From the NCBI RefSeq assembly GCF_000832985.1, contig NZ_CP009920.1:744001-808000 (forward strand): a stretch of DNA of 64,000 bases. The letters are read 5' to 3'. Shown in pieces: positions 51,742 to 60,945 of this stretch. Positions within the stretch are counted from its first letter, which is position 1. Each line of letters begins with the position of its first letter. The stretch is from Priestia megaterium NBRC 15308 = ATCC 14581 (GTDB taxonomy: Bacteria; Bacillota; Bacilli; Bacillales; Bacillaceae_H). The notes beneath the pieces were generated by a model, which saw only the letters and a list, made by a program, of their open reading frames with translations, was not told where the DNA came from and did not search any database. The translations under genes were made by a program, and so were the position numbers.

Positions 51742-52668
51742 TTAGCTGATATTGGACTTTTCTTGAAGAGCTATGACTTTTTTCGGCTCTTCTGCTTTGT
51801 ACTTTAAGAAGATCATCACACTAATCATCACAATCATCCCTCCCACTAGCTGAGAAACAGTGGTCATTTCTCCAAGCAAGAAATAAGCGAGAATGATGGC
51901 ACCAATTGGCTCTCCTAAAATAGCCATTGAAATCGTTGTAGCACCTACGTAATTTAACAGCCAGTTAAATAAGGCATGACCAAAAATATTAGGAATAAGC
52001 GCTAAAAGCAAAAAGATCCACCAGTCTTTTGATTCATACTGAGTGAGCGATATATGTGTCCAAACATTGTAGACAAATAGAACCAGGCCACCGATTAAAA
52101 AAACGGCGAAGCTATAGATGATTGAAGGCATTTTCCTGCATAATTCTTGCCCCGCAAGCATATGAACAGAAACAGCTACTGTACCTAAAATAGAAAGTAA
52201 GTCTCCGTAAAGAGCCGTTTTGGATAGTCCGATATCTCCCGATGCGATAATCACTGAGCCGCTAACAGCAATTAAAATGCTGATAATTCCTACTTTGCTT
52301 GTTTTTTCTTTAAATAAAAAATAAGCTCCTATCACTACGAAGACCGGCTCAAGCGCAGTTAAAATCATAGCGCTAGCAACTGTTGTATGTGAAAAAGACT
52401 CCATCCAAAACAGAAAGTGAAGTCCTAAAAATACGCCTGATACAGTTAGCATTAGCCATTCTTTTACCGTGCTGTTTTTAAAAAGAATTTTCATTTTCCT
52501 CCATGGTAAAAACGGTAAAAATAAGAGGACTGTAAACAGCAGTCTATACATTCCTAAAATAGAAGCAGGTGCGTCCGACCATTTAATTAAAATAGAAGAA
52601 AAAGAAACGGCTAATACACCGATTAAAAGAAAGACAGGAGGCGGTAAAGGAAGAGTTGATTTATTCAT
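51742..52668 (-). CDS. EamA/DMT-family transporter
   Basis: A 308-aa protein with ten membrane helices in two EamA halves (first LFWMESFSHTTVASAMILTA, second FNWLLNYVGATTISMAILGE). These sequences are family signatures. It overlaps the upstream GNAT by 4 bp (ATGA), so they are translationally coupled. The substrate of the exporter is unknown; the linked acetyltransferase may modify the same compound. Highly hydrophobic, with a short cytoplasmic tail. Confidence 0.88.
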   Translation of the reverse strand: MNKSTLPLPPPVFLLIGVLAVSFSSILIKWSDAPASILGMYRLLFTVLLFLPFLPWRKMKILFKNSTVKEWLMLTVSGVFLGLHFLFWMESFSHTTVASAMILTALEPVFVVIGAYFLFKEKTSKVGIISILIAVSGSVIIASGDIGLSKTALYGDLLSILGTVAVSVHMLAGQELCRKMPSIIYSFAVFLIGGLVLFVYNVWTHISLTQYESKDWWIFLLLALIPNIFGHALFNWLLNYVGATTISMAILGEPIGAIILAYFLLGEMTTVSQLVGGMIVMISVMIFLKYKAEEPKKVIALQEKSNIS

Positions 52669-53147
52669 GCCATTACTCCTTTTAGAATCTCTTTTTTCAT
52701 ATTTACTACGGGAATATCCACTCCCCCTCTATGTACGATTTCTTTTTCCTCTATGTAAAAGCCCATTGATTCATACAAAGCTATATTACGAGAAACGCTC
52801 ATTCGCACCTTGCATGATAAACTTTCCTTGCCACACTCTTTGGCGTACGTTTCTAGCCATTGAATAAGCTGCTTAGCCATTCCTTTTCCTTGAAAAGCAG
52901 GAATGACAGACAGACGGTAAAAATATAAGCTCGTTTCTTCTAGCGTAAAACGCGCCATCGCTACCGGCTTATTTTCGACGTATAAAATGACAGCCTCTTT
53001 TCCGTGCTTTAACGATTGCATAATAGATTCTATCGTTTCATCAAGAGCACTGGACGGTGGGACAGAATCGCGATATACGGAGAAGGCTTGCAGCATAAGA
53101 TCGTGAACTGTAGCAGCGTCCTCTGGCTGTGCTAAACAGTACTTCAT
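52665..53147 (-). CDS. GNAT-family N-acetyltransferase
   Basis: A 160-aa protein. Motif A is LSVIPAFQGKGMAKQLIQWL, with the end ISRNIALYESMGFY-like segment (SVSRNIALYESMGFY). AGAGGG precedes the ATG at 53147. First gene of the GNAT-DMT-MBL operon. Acceptor unknown. Confidence 0.86.
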   Translation of the reverse strand: MKYCLAQPEDAATVHDLMLQAFSVYRDSVPPSSALDETIESIMQSLKHGKEAVILYVENKPVAMARFTLEETSLYFYRLSVIPAFQGKGMAKQLIQWLETYAKECGKESLSCKVRMSVSRNIALYESMGFYIEEKEIVHRGGVDIPVVNMKKEILKGVMA

Positions 53148-53367
53148 AAATTTTACCCTCTTTCTATAAAAATTAAGTATATCGAATCATTATACAACAC
53201 CACCTATTTTTTTCCTACATCTTTTATTGAATTTTATTAGAAGAAATAACCTCTTTTTATGCTTTTATGCCTTCTTAACTTTACTCCATTAATCTATTAA
53301 TTCATTAGCACACACTCTTGAGAACTTTTTGTCGAAATGGTTAAAATTCTGTTGGGAGGGAATCATC

Positions 53368-53988
53368 ATGACATTTTCTTGGCTTATACCTTACATAGCC
53401 GTGTCACTTATCATTGTCTTAATACCAGGACAAGACATGATTTTTGTAATGACACAAAGTATTGCTTCAGGCATCAAAGCAGGCATCAAAACCGTATTGG
53501 GATCTATTACGGGAACATTTGTACATACTCTTTTAGCCGCAGTGGGGCTATCTATTATCTTTCAAAAATCAATTATAGCCTTTACGATTCTAAAGGTTGT
53601 AGGCGTTCTGTACCTGCTGTTTTTAGCATACCAATCGTTTCGCGAAAAAAGCGGTCCGTTGGAATTAACAGAAAACGTTCAGCAGCACCATCACTTTAGA
53701 AAAGGATTCGTTAGCAACTTAACCAATCCAAAAGTAGCTATTTTCTTCATCACGTTCTTACCGCAGTTTGTTAATTCGTCTCTTGGACATGTAAGCTTAC
53801 AGATGATTTTGTTCGGTATCATCTTTATCGCCGAAACGCTCATCATCTTTTCACTTATTGCGCTATTTGCTTCTGGCCTTGGAAAAAAAGTCAAAAAAAG
53901 CCGCATCTTTCAGCACACATTAAAATATGTAAAAGGAACGGTTTTTGGCGTACTGGGCCTAAAACTTTTATTTTCTAGCAACAATTAA
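53368..53988 (+). CDS. LysE/RhtB-family amino-acid exporter
   Basis: A 206-aa protein with six membrane helices and the family marks LIPGQDMIFVMTQSIASG near the start, and RKGFVSNLTNPKVAIFFITF. LysE/RhtB proteins export amino acids such as lysine, homoserine, threonine or leucine. ATG at 53368 follows GGGAGGG; the frame is open upstream without a ribosome site. Monocistronic. Confidence 0.87.
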   Translation: MTFSWLIPYIAVSLIIVLIPGQDMIFVMTQSIASGIKAGIKTVLGSITGTFVHTLLAAVGLSIIFQKSIIAFTILKVVGVLYLLFLAYQSFREKSGPLELTENVQQHHHFRKGFVSNLTNPKVAIFFITFLPQFVNSSLGHVSLQMILFGIIFIAETLIIFSLIALFASGLGKKVKKSRIFQHTLKYVKGTVFGVLGLKLLFSSNN

Positions 53989-54083
53989 GTAAAACAAAAT
54001 GAAATTTCTTTCATCCCTGCTGTTATAGCCTTTTCATACCCGCTTCATTTGTCATATCACCCTATTTTTCCATGTGAGGTTAG

Positions 54084-54113
54084 TTGACAAAAGACCAAAA
54101 TTATTATTTTATA
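54084..54113 (+). promoter_or_regulatory. Candidate promoter of the AlsT gene
   Basis: TTGACA at 54084-54089, with a T/A-rich -10 (TTTATA) 18 bp on. That leaves a leader of about 150 nt. A second possible -10 (TATAAT near 54242) lies close to the gene but has no -35. Confidence 0.4.
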
Positions 54114-54265
54114 TATATATAAGGTTCAGATTTAGCAACAAGATTCGACAAGGATAATGAAGAAAAACAGCGGGGAAATAGGGAGATCTATCTAAATAGA
54201 GGGAAAATTCTATAAATTCATGTTTTTCATTATTATTCTACTATAATTCATGAAGAGGTGAAACT

Positions 54266-55699
54266 ATGCAAGAAGTAGTTCAAGGTTTTGTTAGTTCAAT
54301 CAACGAATTTCTTTGGTCCTACTTACTGATTGCGATGCTGATTGCATTTGGTTTGTTTTTTACTTTTAGGTCAAAGTTTTTACAAATTCGGTTATTAAAA
54401 GAAATGATCCGTGTATTAAAAGAAGGTGCGGATAGCTCTTCTAAAGACGGAATTTCGCCATTCCAAGCGTTTTGCATCAGTATGGCAGCCCGCGTTGGTA
54501 CGGGGAATATTACAGGTATTGCGATTGCGATCGCTTTAGGGGGACCTGGTGCTGTATTTTGGATGTGGGTGCTTGCGGTTATTGGTTCAGCTTCAGCATT
54601 TATCGAAAGTACATTAGCACAAATATACAAAGTAAAAGACAAAGACGGCGGCTTCCGAGGCGGACCGGCTTACTATATGGAAAAAGGTTTAAAGAAGCGC
54701 TGGATGGGCGGACTGTTTGCTGTCTTAATCACTTTATCATTCGGCTTAATTTTTAATGCTGTACAATCGAACACCATTACCCTTGCGTTTGAAAATGCGT
54801 TCGGAACAAATCGTTTAGTGTTAGGAATTATTATGACAGTGGCTTTCGCTGCCATTATTTTTGGCGGAGTTAAGCGTATTGCAAAAATGTCAGAATACAT
54901 TGTTGTGGTACTAGCTGTTGCCTATATTGCAGTAGCACTCTTCATTATTATTATGAACATTCAAGAGATGCCTTCTCTTATTGCATTAATCGTTAAAAAT
55001 GCATTTGGTTTCGATCAAATTGCCGGCGGTTCTCTTGGAGCAGCTCTTATGCAAGGAATTAAACGCGGATTATTCTCAAACGAAGCTGGTATGGGTAGTG
55101 CTCCAAATGCAGCCGCAGCTGCAACAACAAGCCACCCGGTAAAGCAAGGATTGATTCAAGCATTTGGTGTATTGACAGATACGCTTATTATTTGTAGCAG
55201 TACTGCCTTTATCATTTTGCTTTCAGGTACTTATACAAATAAAAATTTAAGCGGTATTGAGTTAACACAAGCTGCTTTAAGCACTCACATTGGTTCTTGG
55301 GCAACAGGTGCTCTTGCAATTATGATTTTCCTATTTGCTTTTAGTACATTAATTGGTAACTACTACTACGGAGAAACAAATATTGAGTTCTTGAACACAA
55401 ATAAAGCTTGGCTGATGACTTATCGTGTTGCTGTACTTGCAATGATTGTGTTCGGTTCTATTTCTCAAATTCAGCTTGTATGGGATTTAGCAGACCTGTT
55501 TATGGGCTTTATGGTAGTAGTCAATTTAATCGCCATTCTATTGCTCTCGAAAGTAGCCTTTGCGGCACTCAAAGATTATCTTGGTCAAAAGAAAGCTGGA
55601 AAAGACCCTGTCTTCTACCAAGACAGCATTTCTGGACTTGATAATATTGAAGCGTGGGATCATTCAAAAGATAAATCTAGCTCGAAAAAAGCGATCTAA
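54266..55699 (+). CDS. alsT: Sodium:alanine/glutamine symporter (AGCS family, AlsT-like)
   Basis: A 477-aa protein with about eleven helices. Family signatures: AARVGTGNITGIAIAIALGGPG, which I shorten to the core GTGNITGIA, then GGPAYYMEKGL, RGLFSNEAGMGSAPNAAA and STLIGNYYYGE. AGCS proteins import alanine, glycine or glutamine with Na+; B. subtilis AlsT takes up glutamine. AAGAGGTGAA precedes the ATG. Own terminator. The exact substrate here is inferred from similarity. Confidence 0.9.
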   Translation: MQEVVQGFVSSINEFLWSYLLIAMLIAFGLFFTFRSKFLQIRLLKEMIRVLKEGADSSSKDGISPFQAFCISMAARVGTGNITGIAIAIALGGPGAVFWMWVLAVIGSASAFIESTLAQIYKVKDKDGGFRGGPAYYMEKGLKKRWMGGLFAVLITLSFGLIFNAVQSNTITLAFENAFGTNRLVLGIIMTVAFAAIIFGGVKRIAKMSEYIVVVLAVAYIAVALFIIIMNIQEMPSLIALIVKNAFGFDQIAGGSLGAALMQGIKRGLFSNEAGMGSAPNAAAAATTSHPVKQGLIQAFGVLTDTLIICSSTAFIILLSGTYTNKNLSGIELTQAALSTHIGSWATGALAIMIFLFAFSTLIGNYYYGETNIEFLNTNKAWLMTYRVAVLAMIVFGSISQIQLVWDLADLFMGFMVVVNLIAILLLSKVAFAALKDYLGQKKAGKDPVFYQDSISGLDNIEAWDHSKDKSSSKKAI

Positions 55700-55700
55700 C

Positions 55701-55731
55701 AAAAAAGCCGTGAATATTCACGGCTTTTTTT
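55701..55731 (+). terminator. Terminator of the AlsT gene
   Basis: AAAAAAGCCGTGAATA pairs with TATTCACGGCTTTTTT; perfect hairpin, 3 nt after the stop. Confidence 0.94.
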
Positions 55732-55761
55732 ATTGTACATATTTACTTCTTTTTCTTTCTT

Positions 55762-56214
55762 CTAGTGAAGCAGTCTAAGACTAACCAAATACCTATAGTA
55801 TAAATAAATCACGCTGTACGGAATCCAGTAGGAAAAAAATGTCCAGACGAGATTCCATCCGTTTCCGTATATTACTCTTTCCATATGCACATACGTTCCT
55901 TCTAAAAATGTTGTAAACAGCGTAATAAGCAGAATAAAAAAATGAGGCTTTCCGATTCGCTGAATTAAAAAAATCATATAGCTAGCCAATACAGGATAGA
56001 CGCCTAAATTAAAAGGCAGCGCCTCTAATGCTTCATTTTCTAAAGAAGTGCGGAGTTTCCAAAAACCATAATAGCTCCCTAATTCATTGATAACGATTGC
56101 TAAAATGCAAAAAGCAGTTCCTACTAAAGGCAGTAAACGACGATTTTTAGGATGTAAATAGAGTGTGCCAAAAATCCAAGGTAAAACAAACGCCAGCGCT
56201 ATATTGATAAGCAC
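55762..56214 (-). CDS. CBO0543-family membrane protein
   Basis: A 150-aa protein with four to five helices. NELGSYYGFWK in the first part and LEGTYVHMERVIYGNGWNLV near the end are features of the CBO0543 family, known in spore-formers but without a function. GTG start at 56214, AGGAAG upstream at rather long spacing. Single gene. Confidence 0.7.
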   Translation of the reverse strand: MLINIALAFVLPWIFGTLYLHPKNRRLLPLVGTAFCILAIVINELGSYYGFWKLRTSLENEALEALPFNLGVYPVLASYMIFLIQRIGKPHFFILLITLFTTFLEGTYVHMERVIYGNGWNLVWTFFSYWIPYSVIYLYYRYLVSLRLLH

Positions 56215-56371
56215 AAATATCCGACCTTTTTCTTCCTAGTATGCCACACCGTTCCTTTTTCTAATCGTCTCGTTACCTTGAACGCAGCAAGCGTACAAGC
56301 CCCTTATCTCTCCTCATTAAAACAGAGTGCTTACTTTATGATTACTGTGGTTCGTCCCTTGCTTCTTCCAT

Positions 56372-57337
56372 TTATTTTAACGAAATAAACTCAGCGTCTT
56401 TTTTCTCGTAATAGTTTTGAACTAAACGCCCTGATAAAGCAGCTAATACCTGCTGAAATAACATCCCCAGCACAACCGGTACAGCAACGGGAGCCGGAAA
56501 ATAAGATACGGCTAACACGGCTCCGGCGCTAATATTTCTCATGCCTCCGCAAAACGTAAGCGTCACAACTTTTGCTCGATCCCATCTTAGCCATTTGCCA
56601 ATCATCCAGCTGAAGAAATAACCAGCTGAACTCATTAAAAAGACGATCAGGATAATAAACAGCAGTTTTTTATCAATATGTTTTAAATAAGGTGCAATTA
56701 CTCCCCCATTTATCATAACCATCACACTTAACCCTATTTTCGAAACAGGTGCCAGCTTTGGTCCTAATGTCTGCTTAATTGTTCCTTTTGTATATTGATT
56801 TAAGCACATCCCTAACAAAGATGGAAGGACAATCATAAAACATAAATCTTTGACTAACTTTAGCGCTTCCAAATGCACGGTGTCTCCAACCACCCATAAA
56901 AGCGTATAAGGAACGATAAGCGGCGCCAAAAGAGTATCAATTAAAATGATGGATAGCGCAAGAGGAATACTTCCTTTGTAAATCGAGACCCATATAAAAC
57001 TAGTCACGCCTGTTGGAATAATCGCTGCTAGCAAAAGACCCGTGCTTGTAAATACATCATGTGGAAAAATCACTTGGCCAACGCTCCAAGCCCACGCTGG
57101 CATAAAAATATGTAAAACAAACAGGGCCATAATGATTGGAAATGGACGGTGTATCGTGGCATTTAACTGGTGAAAGTTTGAATTCAAACTTCCGGCAAAC
57201 GTCATTAATGCAAAAAGCCAGGGAATTAAGAAGGCATACTGACTTAATGACGAACCGATAAGAACTCCTATGAGCAAGCTGACCGGCGTAATAAACGGCA
57301 TCAATTTTTCTAGCATTTTATTTAATTGACTTAACAA
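56372..57337 (-). CDS. Bile acid:sodium symporter-family (BASS) transporter
   Basis: A 321-aa protein with about ten helices. AAIIPTGVTSFIWVSIYKGS and TFCGGMRNISAGAVLAVSYF are the two discontinuous-helix segments of the BASS fold. Bacterial members move organic anions such as pantoate-like acids or keto acids with Na+. I chose TTG at 57337 because TTGGAGGGAG sits just upstream; the next ATG would lose part of the N-terminus. Substrate unknown; similar to B. subtilis YocS. Confidence 0.82.
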   Translation of the reverse strand: MLSQLNKMLEKLMPFITPVSLLIGVLIGSSLSQYAFLIPWLFALMTFAGSLNSNFHQLNATIHRPFPIIMALFVLHIFMPAWAWSVGQVIFPHDVFTSTGLLLAAIIPTGVTSFIWVSIYKGSIPLALSIILIDTLLAPLIVPYTLLWVVGDTVHLEALKLVKDLCFMIVLPSLLGMCLNQYTKGTIKQTLGPKLAPVSKIGLSVMVMINGGVIAPYLKHIDKKLLFIILIVFLMSSAGYFFSWMIGKWLRWDRAKVVTLTFCGGMRNISAGAVLAVSYFPAPVAVPVVLGMLFQQVLAALSGRLVQNYYEKKDAEFISLK

Positions 57338-57521
57338 AACTTCTCCCTCCAACGAACGTTTTCAATAAATAATAAGATACATTAACGTTTATAATATTAT
57401 CTATTTATTATACAACTTATTTTCAGACTGTTGTCTGTCTCTTTTATTAAAAAGAGATATATTCATAATTATCACTTAAATAGATTTACGGGTATTTTTA
57501 TGCTATTTTAATAGGGAAGAA

Positions 57522-57549
57522 GCTTTTAAAAAGCATGAATTTAGGGTAC
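57522..57549 (+). promoter_or_regulatory. Candidate SigB (general-stress) promoter of the MscS gene
   Basis: GCTTTTAA at 57522-57529 and GGGTAC at 57544-57549, 14 bp apart, resemble the SigB boxes GTTTAA and GGGTAT. It is 78 nt before the MscS start. The -35 box is imperfect, so this is a tentative call. Confidence 0.35.
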
Positions 57550-57627
57550 AGTACATTCTACATAGACATGCTTCAATTGACGGATATAAATGAACTGTAG
57601 CACAGTTTTGGTAATTAGGAGGATTGT

Positions 57628-58734
57628 ATGGATTTTTTAAAGTCTCTGTCATCGTTGGATGATTGGAAAAAAATCGTGATTGCGATTGGGATCTTTTTGA
57701 TCTTTTTGATTCTTCGCAAGCTGTTCACGACTTATTTGTTTAAGTTTATTATTGGTTTTGTCAAAAATAAAAAAATCAATTTAATTACGAGCGTTTTAGA
57801 AGCTTTTGAAAAGCCGCTGCGCTGGGTTTTTGTCATTATTGGTTTCAAGCTTGCTCTTCCCTATCTTCCCTTTGATGTTTTAACAGCCGATACGGAAAGA
57901 CATTTAGTTCGTTCAGCTTCTGTTGGCCTTGCAGGATGGGGCTTGTATAATTTAGCTGCTTCTACCAATTTATTTTTTGCAACGTTTGCCAAAAATTTTG
58001 ATATCCAAGTGGATCGAATCATCATTCCTTTTATTGAAAAGTTCATCCGCATCGTTGTTGTTATGCTTTCTATCTCCATCATCGCAGAAGAATGGGGTTT
58101 TAACGTAAACGGCTTTGTAGCAGGTCTTGGCTTAGGTGGTCTTGCTTTTGCCCTAGCCGCAAAAGACACCGTTAGTAATTTATTCGGCGGAATTGTGATT
58201 ATTACCGAAAAGCCTTTTACCATTGGAGATTGGATTAAAACACCGAGTGTTGAAGGTGTTGTAGAAGATATTACGTTTCGAAGCACCAAAGTTCGAACGT
58301 TCGCTCAAGCAGTGGTAACGGTTCCAAATGCTACTCTTTCTAATGAGCCTATTATTAACTGGGCTAAGATGGGAAAACGTCAAATTGCCTTTCATTTAAA
58401 CTTGAATTATAATACACCAAAAGAAAAGTTAGAAACCGTAGTGGCAAGAATTAAAAAGATGCTGACTGAGCACGAAGAAATTCACAATGAAACGATTCTG
58501 GTTAACTTTGACGGTTTTTATGAATCCAGTCTAAATATCTATCTGTATTTCTTTACAAATACAACCGTTTTCGCTGATTATTTAGATGTAAAAGAAAATA
58601 TAAACTTCGAAATTATGGACATTCTCGAAGAAGAAGGCGTAGAATTTGCTTTCCCTACGCGCACACTCATCGTTGAACAGGACGGAAAGCTCTCTGGCAA
58701 TCCAAAAGAATTTCTAGAAAGTGCTCGAAGCTAA
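57628..58734 (+). CDS. Small-conductance mechanosensitive channel (MscS family)
   Basis: A 368-aa protein. Three or four helices occupy about 1-190, with the pore-lining helix GFVAGLGLGGLAFALAAKDT ahead of the beta-domain signature NLFGGIVIITEKPFTIGDWI and the segment TVPNATLSNEPIINWAKMGK. MscS channels release solutes upon hypo-osmotic shock. Resembles B. subtilis YhdY. AGGAGG precedes the ATG; a possible SigB promoter lies upstream. Confidence 0.9.
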   Translation: MDFLKSLSSLDDWKKIVIAIGIFLIFLILRKLFTTYLFKFIIGFVKNKKINLITSVLEAFEKPLRWVFVIIGFKLALPYLPFDVLTADTERHLVRSASVGLAGWGLYNLAASTNLFFATFAKNFDIQVDRIIIPFIEKFIRIVVVMLSISIIAEEWGFNVNGFVAGLGLGGLAFALAAKDTVSNLFGGIVIITEKPFTIGDWIKTPSVEGVVEDITFRSTKVRTFAQAVVTVPNATLSNEPIINWAKMGKRQIAFHLNLNYNTPKEKLETVVARIKKMLTEHEEIHNETILVNFDGFYESSLNIYLYFFTNTTVFADYLDVKENINFEIMDILEEEGVEFAFPTRTLIVEQDGKLSGNPKEFLESARS

Positions 58735-58765
58735 AAAAAGCTGACTTAATAGTCAGCTTTTTTTC
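58734..58765. terminator. Shared terminator (MscS / LysM-CAP gene)
   Basis: AAAAAAGCTGACT, TAAT, AGTCAGCTTTTTTT, between two convergent genes. Confidence 0.92.
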
Positions 58766-58774
58766 CTTTCTTTT

Positions 58775-59398
58775 TTAGTTTGAAATGAACATTTGAGTCC
58801 AGTAATGACCGTAGTTTCCGCCTTTAGCGTAACCTACTCCGATTTCGGTAAATTGACTTGATAGTATGTTTTTACGGTGACCTTCGCTATTCATCCATGC
58901 GTTAACCACTTCTTTTGGAGTTGCTTGTCCAGCAGCGATATTTTCACCTGCTGTACTGTATGTAATACCAAATTTTTTCATCATGTCGAACGGACTTCCA
59001 TATGTAGGCGATGTATGACTGAAATAGTTTTTATCAATCATATCCTGCGATTTATAGCGAGCAACGCGAGCTACTTCCCAATTAGATTTTAAAGGTTTAA
59101 GCCCTACTTTAGCACGTTCTTGATTCACTAGCTGAACCACTTGCTCTTCGTATGAACTTCCCGCTTTATCTGTTGGTATGGTAATTTTTTGTCCCGGGTA
59201 GATCGAATTAGGATCTTTAATAGCAGAGTTCGCTTCAATCAGCTCGGAAACGCCAACCTGATATTTTACTGCTATTTTCCACATCGTATCGCCCGATTGA
59301 ACGGTATGTACGGTTGCTGCTTGCGCAGTGTTATTAAGACCAAAAGCTAGAGTGACAGACAACAATGTTACTAATAAAAGTTTTGATAGAGTTTTCAT
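58775..59398 (-). CDS. Secreted LysM-CAP (SCP-like) protein, YkwD-like
   Basis: A 207-aa protein from the ATG at 59398. Signal peptide 1-27 (LSKLLLVTLLSVTLAFGL, cleavage near AQA-A). One LysM domain at about 29-75 (HTVQSGDTMWKIAVKYQVG, YPGQKITIP) for peptidoglycan binding. CAP domain at about 82-207 (LVNQERAKVGLKPLK, NYFSHTSPTYGSPFDMM, GENIAAGQ, NAWMNSEGHRKNIL, HYWTQMF). Such proteins are common in spore formers. No good ribosome site precedes either ATG or the upstream TTG (59425), so the start is uncertain. Confidence 0.87.
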   Translation of the reverse strand: MKTLSKLLLVTLLSVTLAFGLNNTAQAATVHTVQSGDTMWKIAVKYQVGVSELIEANSAIKDPNSIYPGQKITIPTDKAGSSYEEQVVQLVNQERAKVGLKPLKSNWEVARVARYKSQDMIDKNYFSHTSPTYGSPFDMMKKFGITYSTAGENIAAGQATPKEVVNAWMNSEGHRKNILSSQFTEIGVGYAKGGNYGHYWTQMFISN

Positions 59399-59500
59399 AC
59401 TTTTATTAAAGCAAATTGATTTCAAGATTCATAGCGGTAATATTATCCCATAGTTCCATCATATGACTTTGTCATCTTCCCAGCACGCTTTTTCCATAAG

Positions 59501-59534
59501 AAAGGCGCATTGCTCTTTTGCAATGCGCCTTTTT
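59501..59534. terminator. Terminator of the CorC/HlyC-like gene
   Basis: On the minus strand AAAAAGGCGCATTGC, AAAAGA, GCAATGCGCCTTT. It lies right after the stop at 59536. Confidence 0.92.
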
Positions 59535-59535
59535 G

Positions 59536-60900
59536 TTACGAAGATAAAGCCTGTGACTGATTCATGTCTGACACATTAACCGCTTCATCCGTGCTTTGAT
59601 GCACCTGACGTTTTTTGATCACATCAATATATTGAATGTGATGGCCTTCCATTTTCGTAACGGTAAAGTCATACTGATCAAAGCTAAGGCTTTCTCCTTG
59701 CTTGACGTCATATTTTTCCGTCAAGACCCAGCCTCCAATTGTATCAACATCCGTATCATCAATTGTTGTGCCAAGCAGCTCGTTAAGCTCACTTACTAAT
59801 AATTTTCCATCTACAATATAATGATCGGGTTTGACTTTCTGAATTAATGGAAGTTCATCCGCATCAAATTCATCACGAATTTCACCGACAATTTCCTCTA
59901 AAATATCCTCTACTGTTACAATCCCTGCTGTTCCTCCGTATTCATCAATTAAAATAGCCATATGGATGCGTTCACGCTGCATCTTAAGCAATAAATCATG
60001 AATAGGAATCGATTCAATTACTTCAATAACAGGACGGATATACTGTTTTAAATCTATTTTTTCCTTGCTGTTGTTCATGACAATCTCGGTTAAAATCTCT
60101 TTCATATTGACCATTCCAATAATATGGTCTTTATCTCCATCGATGACCGGATAGCGGGTAAACCGCTCTTCTTGGACCATCTCAAGGATGTATTCGACCG
60201 TATCTTCCTGGTCAATCGAAACGACTTCCGTACGCGGCACCATAATCTCCTTGGCAACGCGATCATCAAAGTCAAAAATTTTACTTACATATTTAAACTC
60301 CGATTGATTGATTTCACCGCTTTTATAGCTTTCTGATAACAAGATGCGAAGCTCTTCTTCACTGTGTGCAAGCTCATTTTCTGAAGCAGGCTTTAGACCA
60401 AATAACCCTGTTATTAAACGAGAAGAACTGTTTAATAGCCAAATGAAAGGATAGGTTACTTTATAAAAGAGTATAAGCGGACGAACAAATAATAAAGTGA
60501 CTTTCTCTGCTTTTTGAATTGCAAATGTTTTCGGAGCAAGCTCTCCGACCACAACGTTTATAAATGTAACAACCGCAAAAGAAATCGCAACAGATAGTAC
60601 TTTTGTTAAAGCTCCGCTTATCCCTAGTTGATCAAGTAATGGGGAGAGGAGATGCGAAAGTGTAGGCTCTCCTAACCAACCAATTCCCAGCGCAGTAATC
60701 GTAATACCAAGCTGACACGCAGATAAGTATTCATCTAAATTTGAAATAACTTGCTTCGCAGCTTTTGCATTGCTGCTCCCTTCTGCTATAAGCTGATCCA
60801 CTTTGGAACTCCTCACGCGAATAATCGCAAACTCGGTAGCAACGAAAAAAGCAGTTAATGCAATCAGTACCGCTAGTAAAATCAAGTTAAATATGTCCAA
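59536..60900 (-). CDS. CNNM/CorC-HlyC-family membrane protein (hemolysin-like)
   Basis: A 454-aa protein. DUF21/CNNM membrane domain at about 1-195 ([37 protein letters not shown]), two CBS domains at about 210-330 ([48 protein letters not shown]) and a CorC/HlyC FAD-like tail at about 350-435. Family members are ion, probably Mg2+, transporters or their regulators. The start is TTG at 60900. Its leader is odd: see 60901-60945. The length is normal. Resembles B. subtilis YhdP/YrkA. Confidence 0.88.
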   Translation of the reverse strand: MDIFNLILLAVLIALTAFFVATEFAIIRVRSSKVDQLIAEGSSNAKAAKQVISNLDEYLSACQLGITITALGIGWLGEPTLSHLLSPLLDQLGISGALTKVLSVAISFAVVTFINVVVGELAPKTFAIQKAEKVTLLFVRPLILFYKVTYPFIWLLNSSSRLITGLFGLKPASENELAHSEEELRILLSESYKSGEINQSEFKYVSKIFDFDDRVAKEIMVPRTEVVSIDQEDTVEYILEMVQEERFTRYPVIDGDKDHIIGMVNMKEILTEIVMNNSKEKIDLKQYIRPVIEVIESIPIHDLLLKMQRERIHMAILIDEYGGTAGIVTVEDILEEIVGEIRDEFDADELPLIQKVKPDHYIVDGKLLVSELNELLGTTIDDTDVDTIGGWVLTEKYDVKQGESLSFDQYDFTVTKMEGHHIQYIDVIKKRQVHQSTDEAVNVSDMNQSQALSS

Positions 60901-60945
60901 TCAAGTTCCTTAGCTCGTTTAAAAACGAGTAAGGACTCACCTCCT
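60901..60945 (-). promoter_or_regulatory. Strong Shine-Dalgarno plus hairpin upstream of the CorC-like start
   Basis: On the minus strand a full AGGAGGTGAG lies 36 nt before the TTG start, which is too far. Between them is the hairpin CCTTA-CTCGTTT-TT-AAACGAG-C-TAAGG (60934-60908). If it folds, the strong site comes to about 12 nt from the start; if it opens, only the weak AAGGA is used. The only start codon close to the strong site (GTG) overlaps it. Confidence 0.5.
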
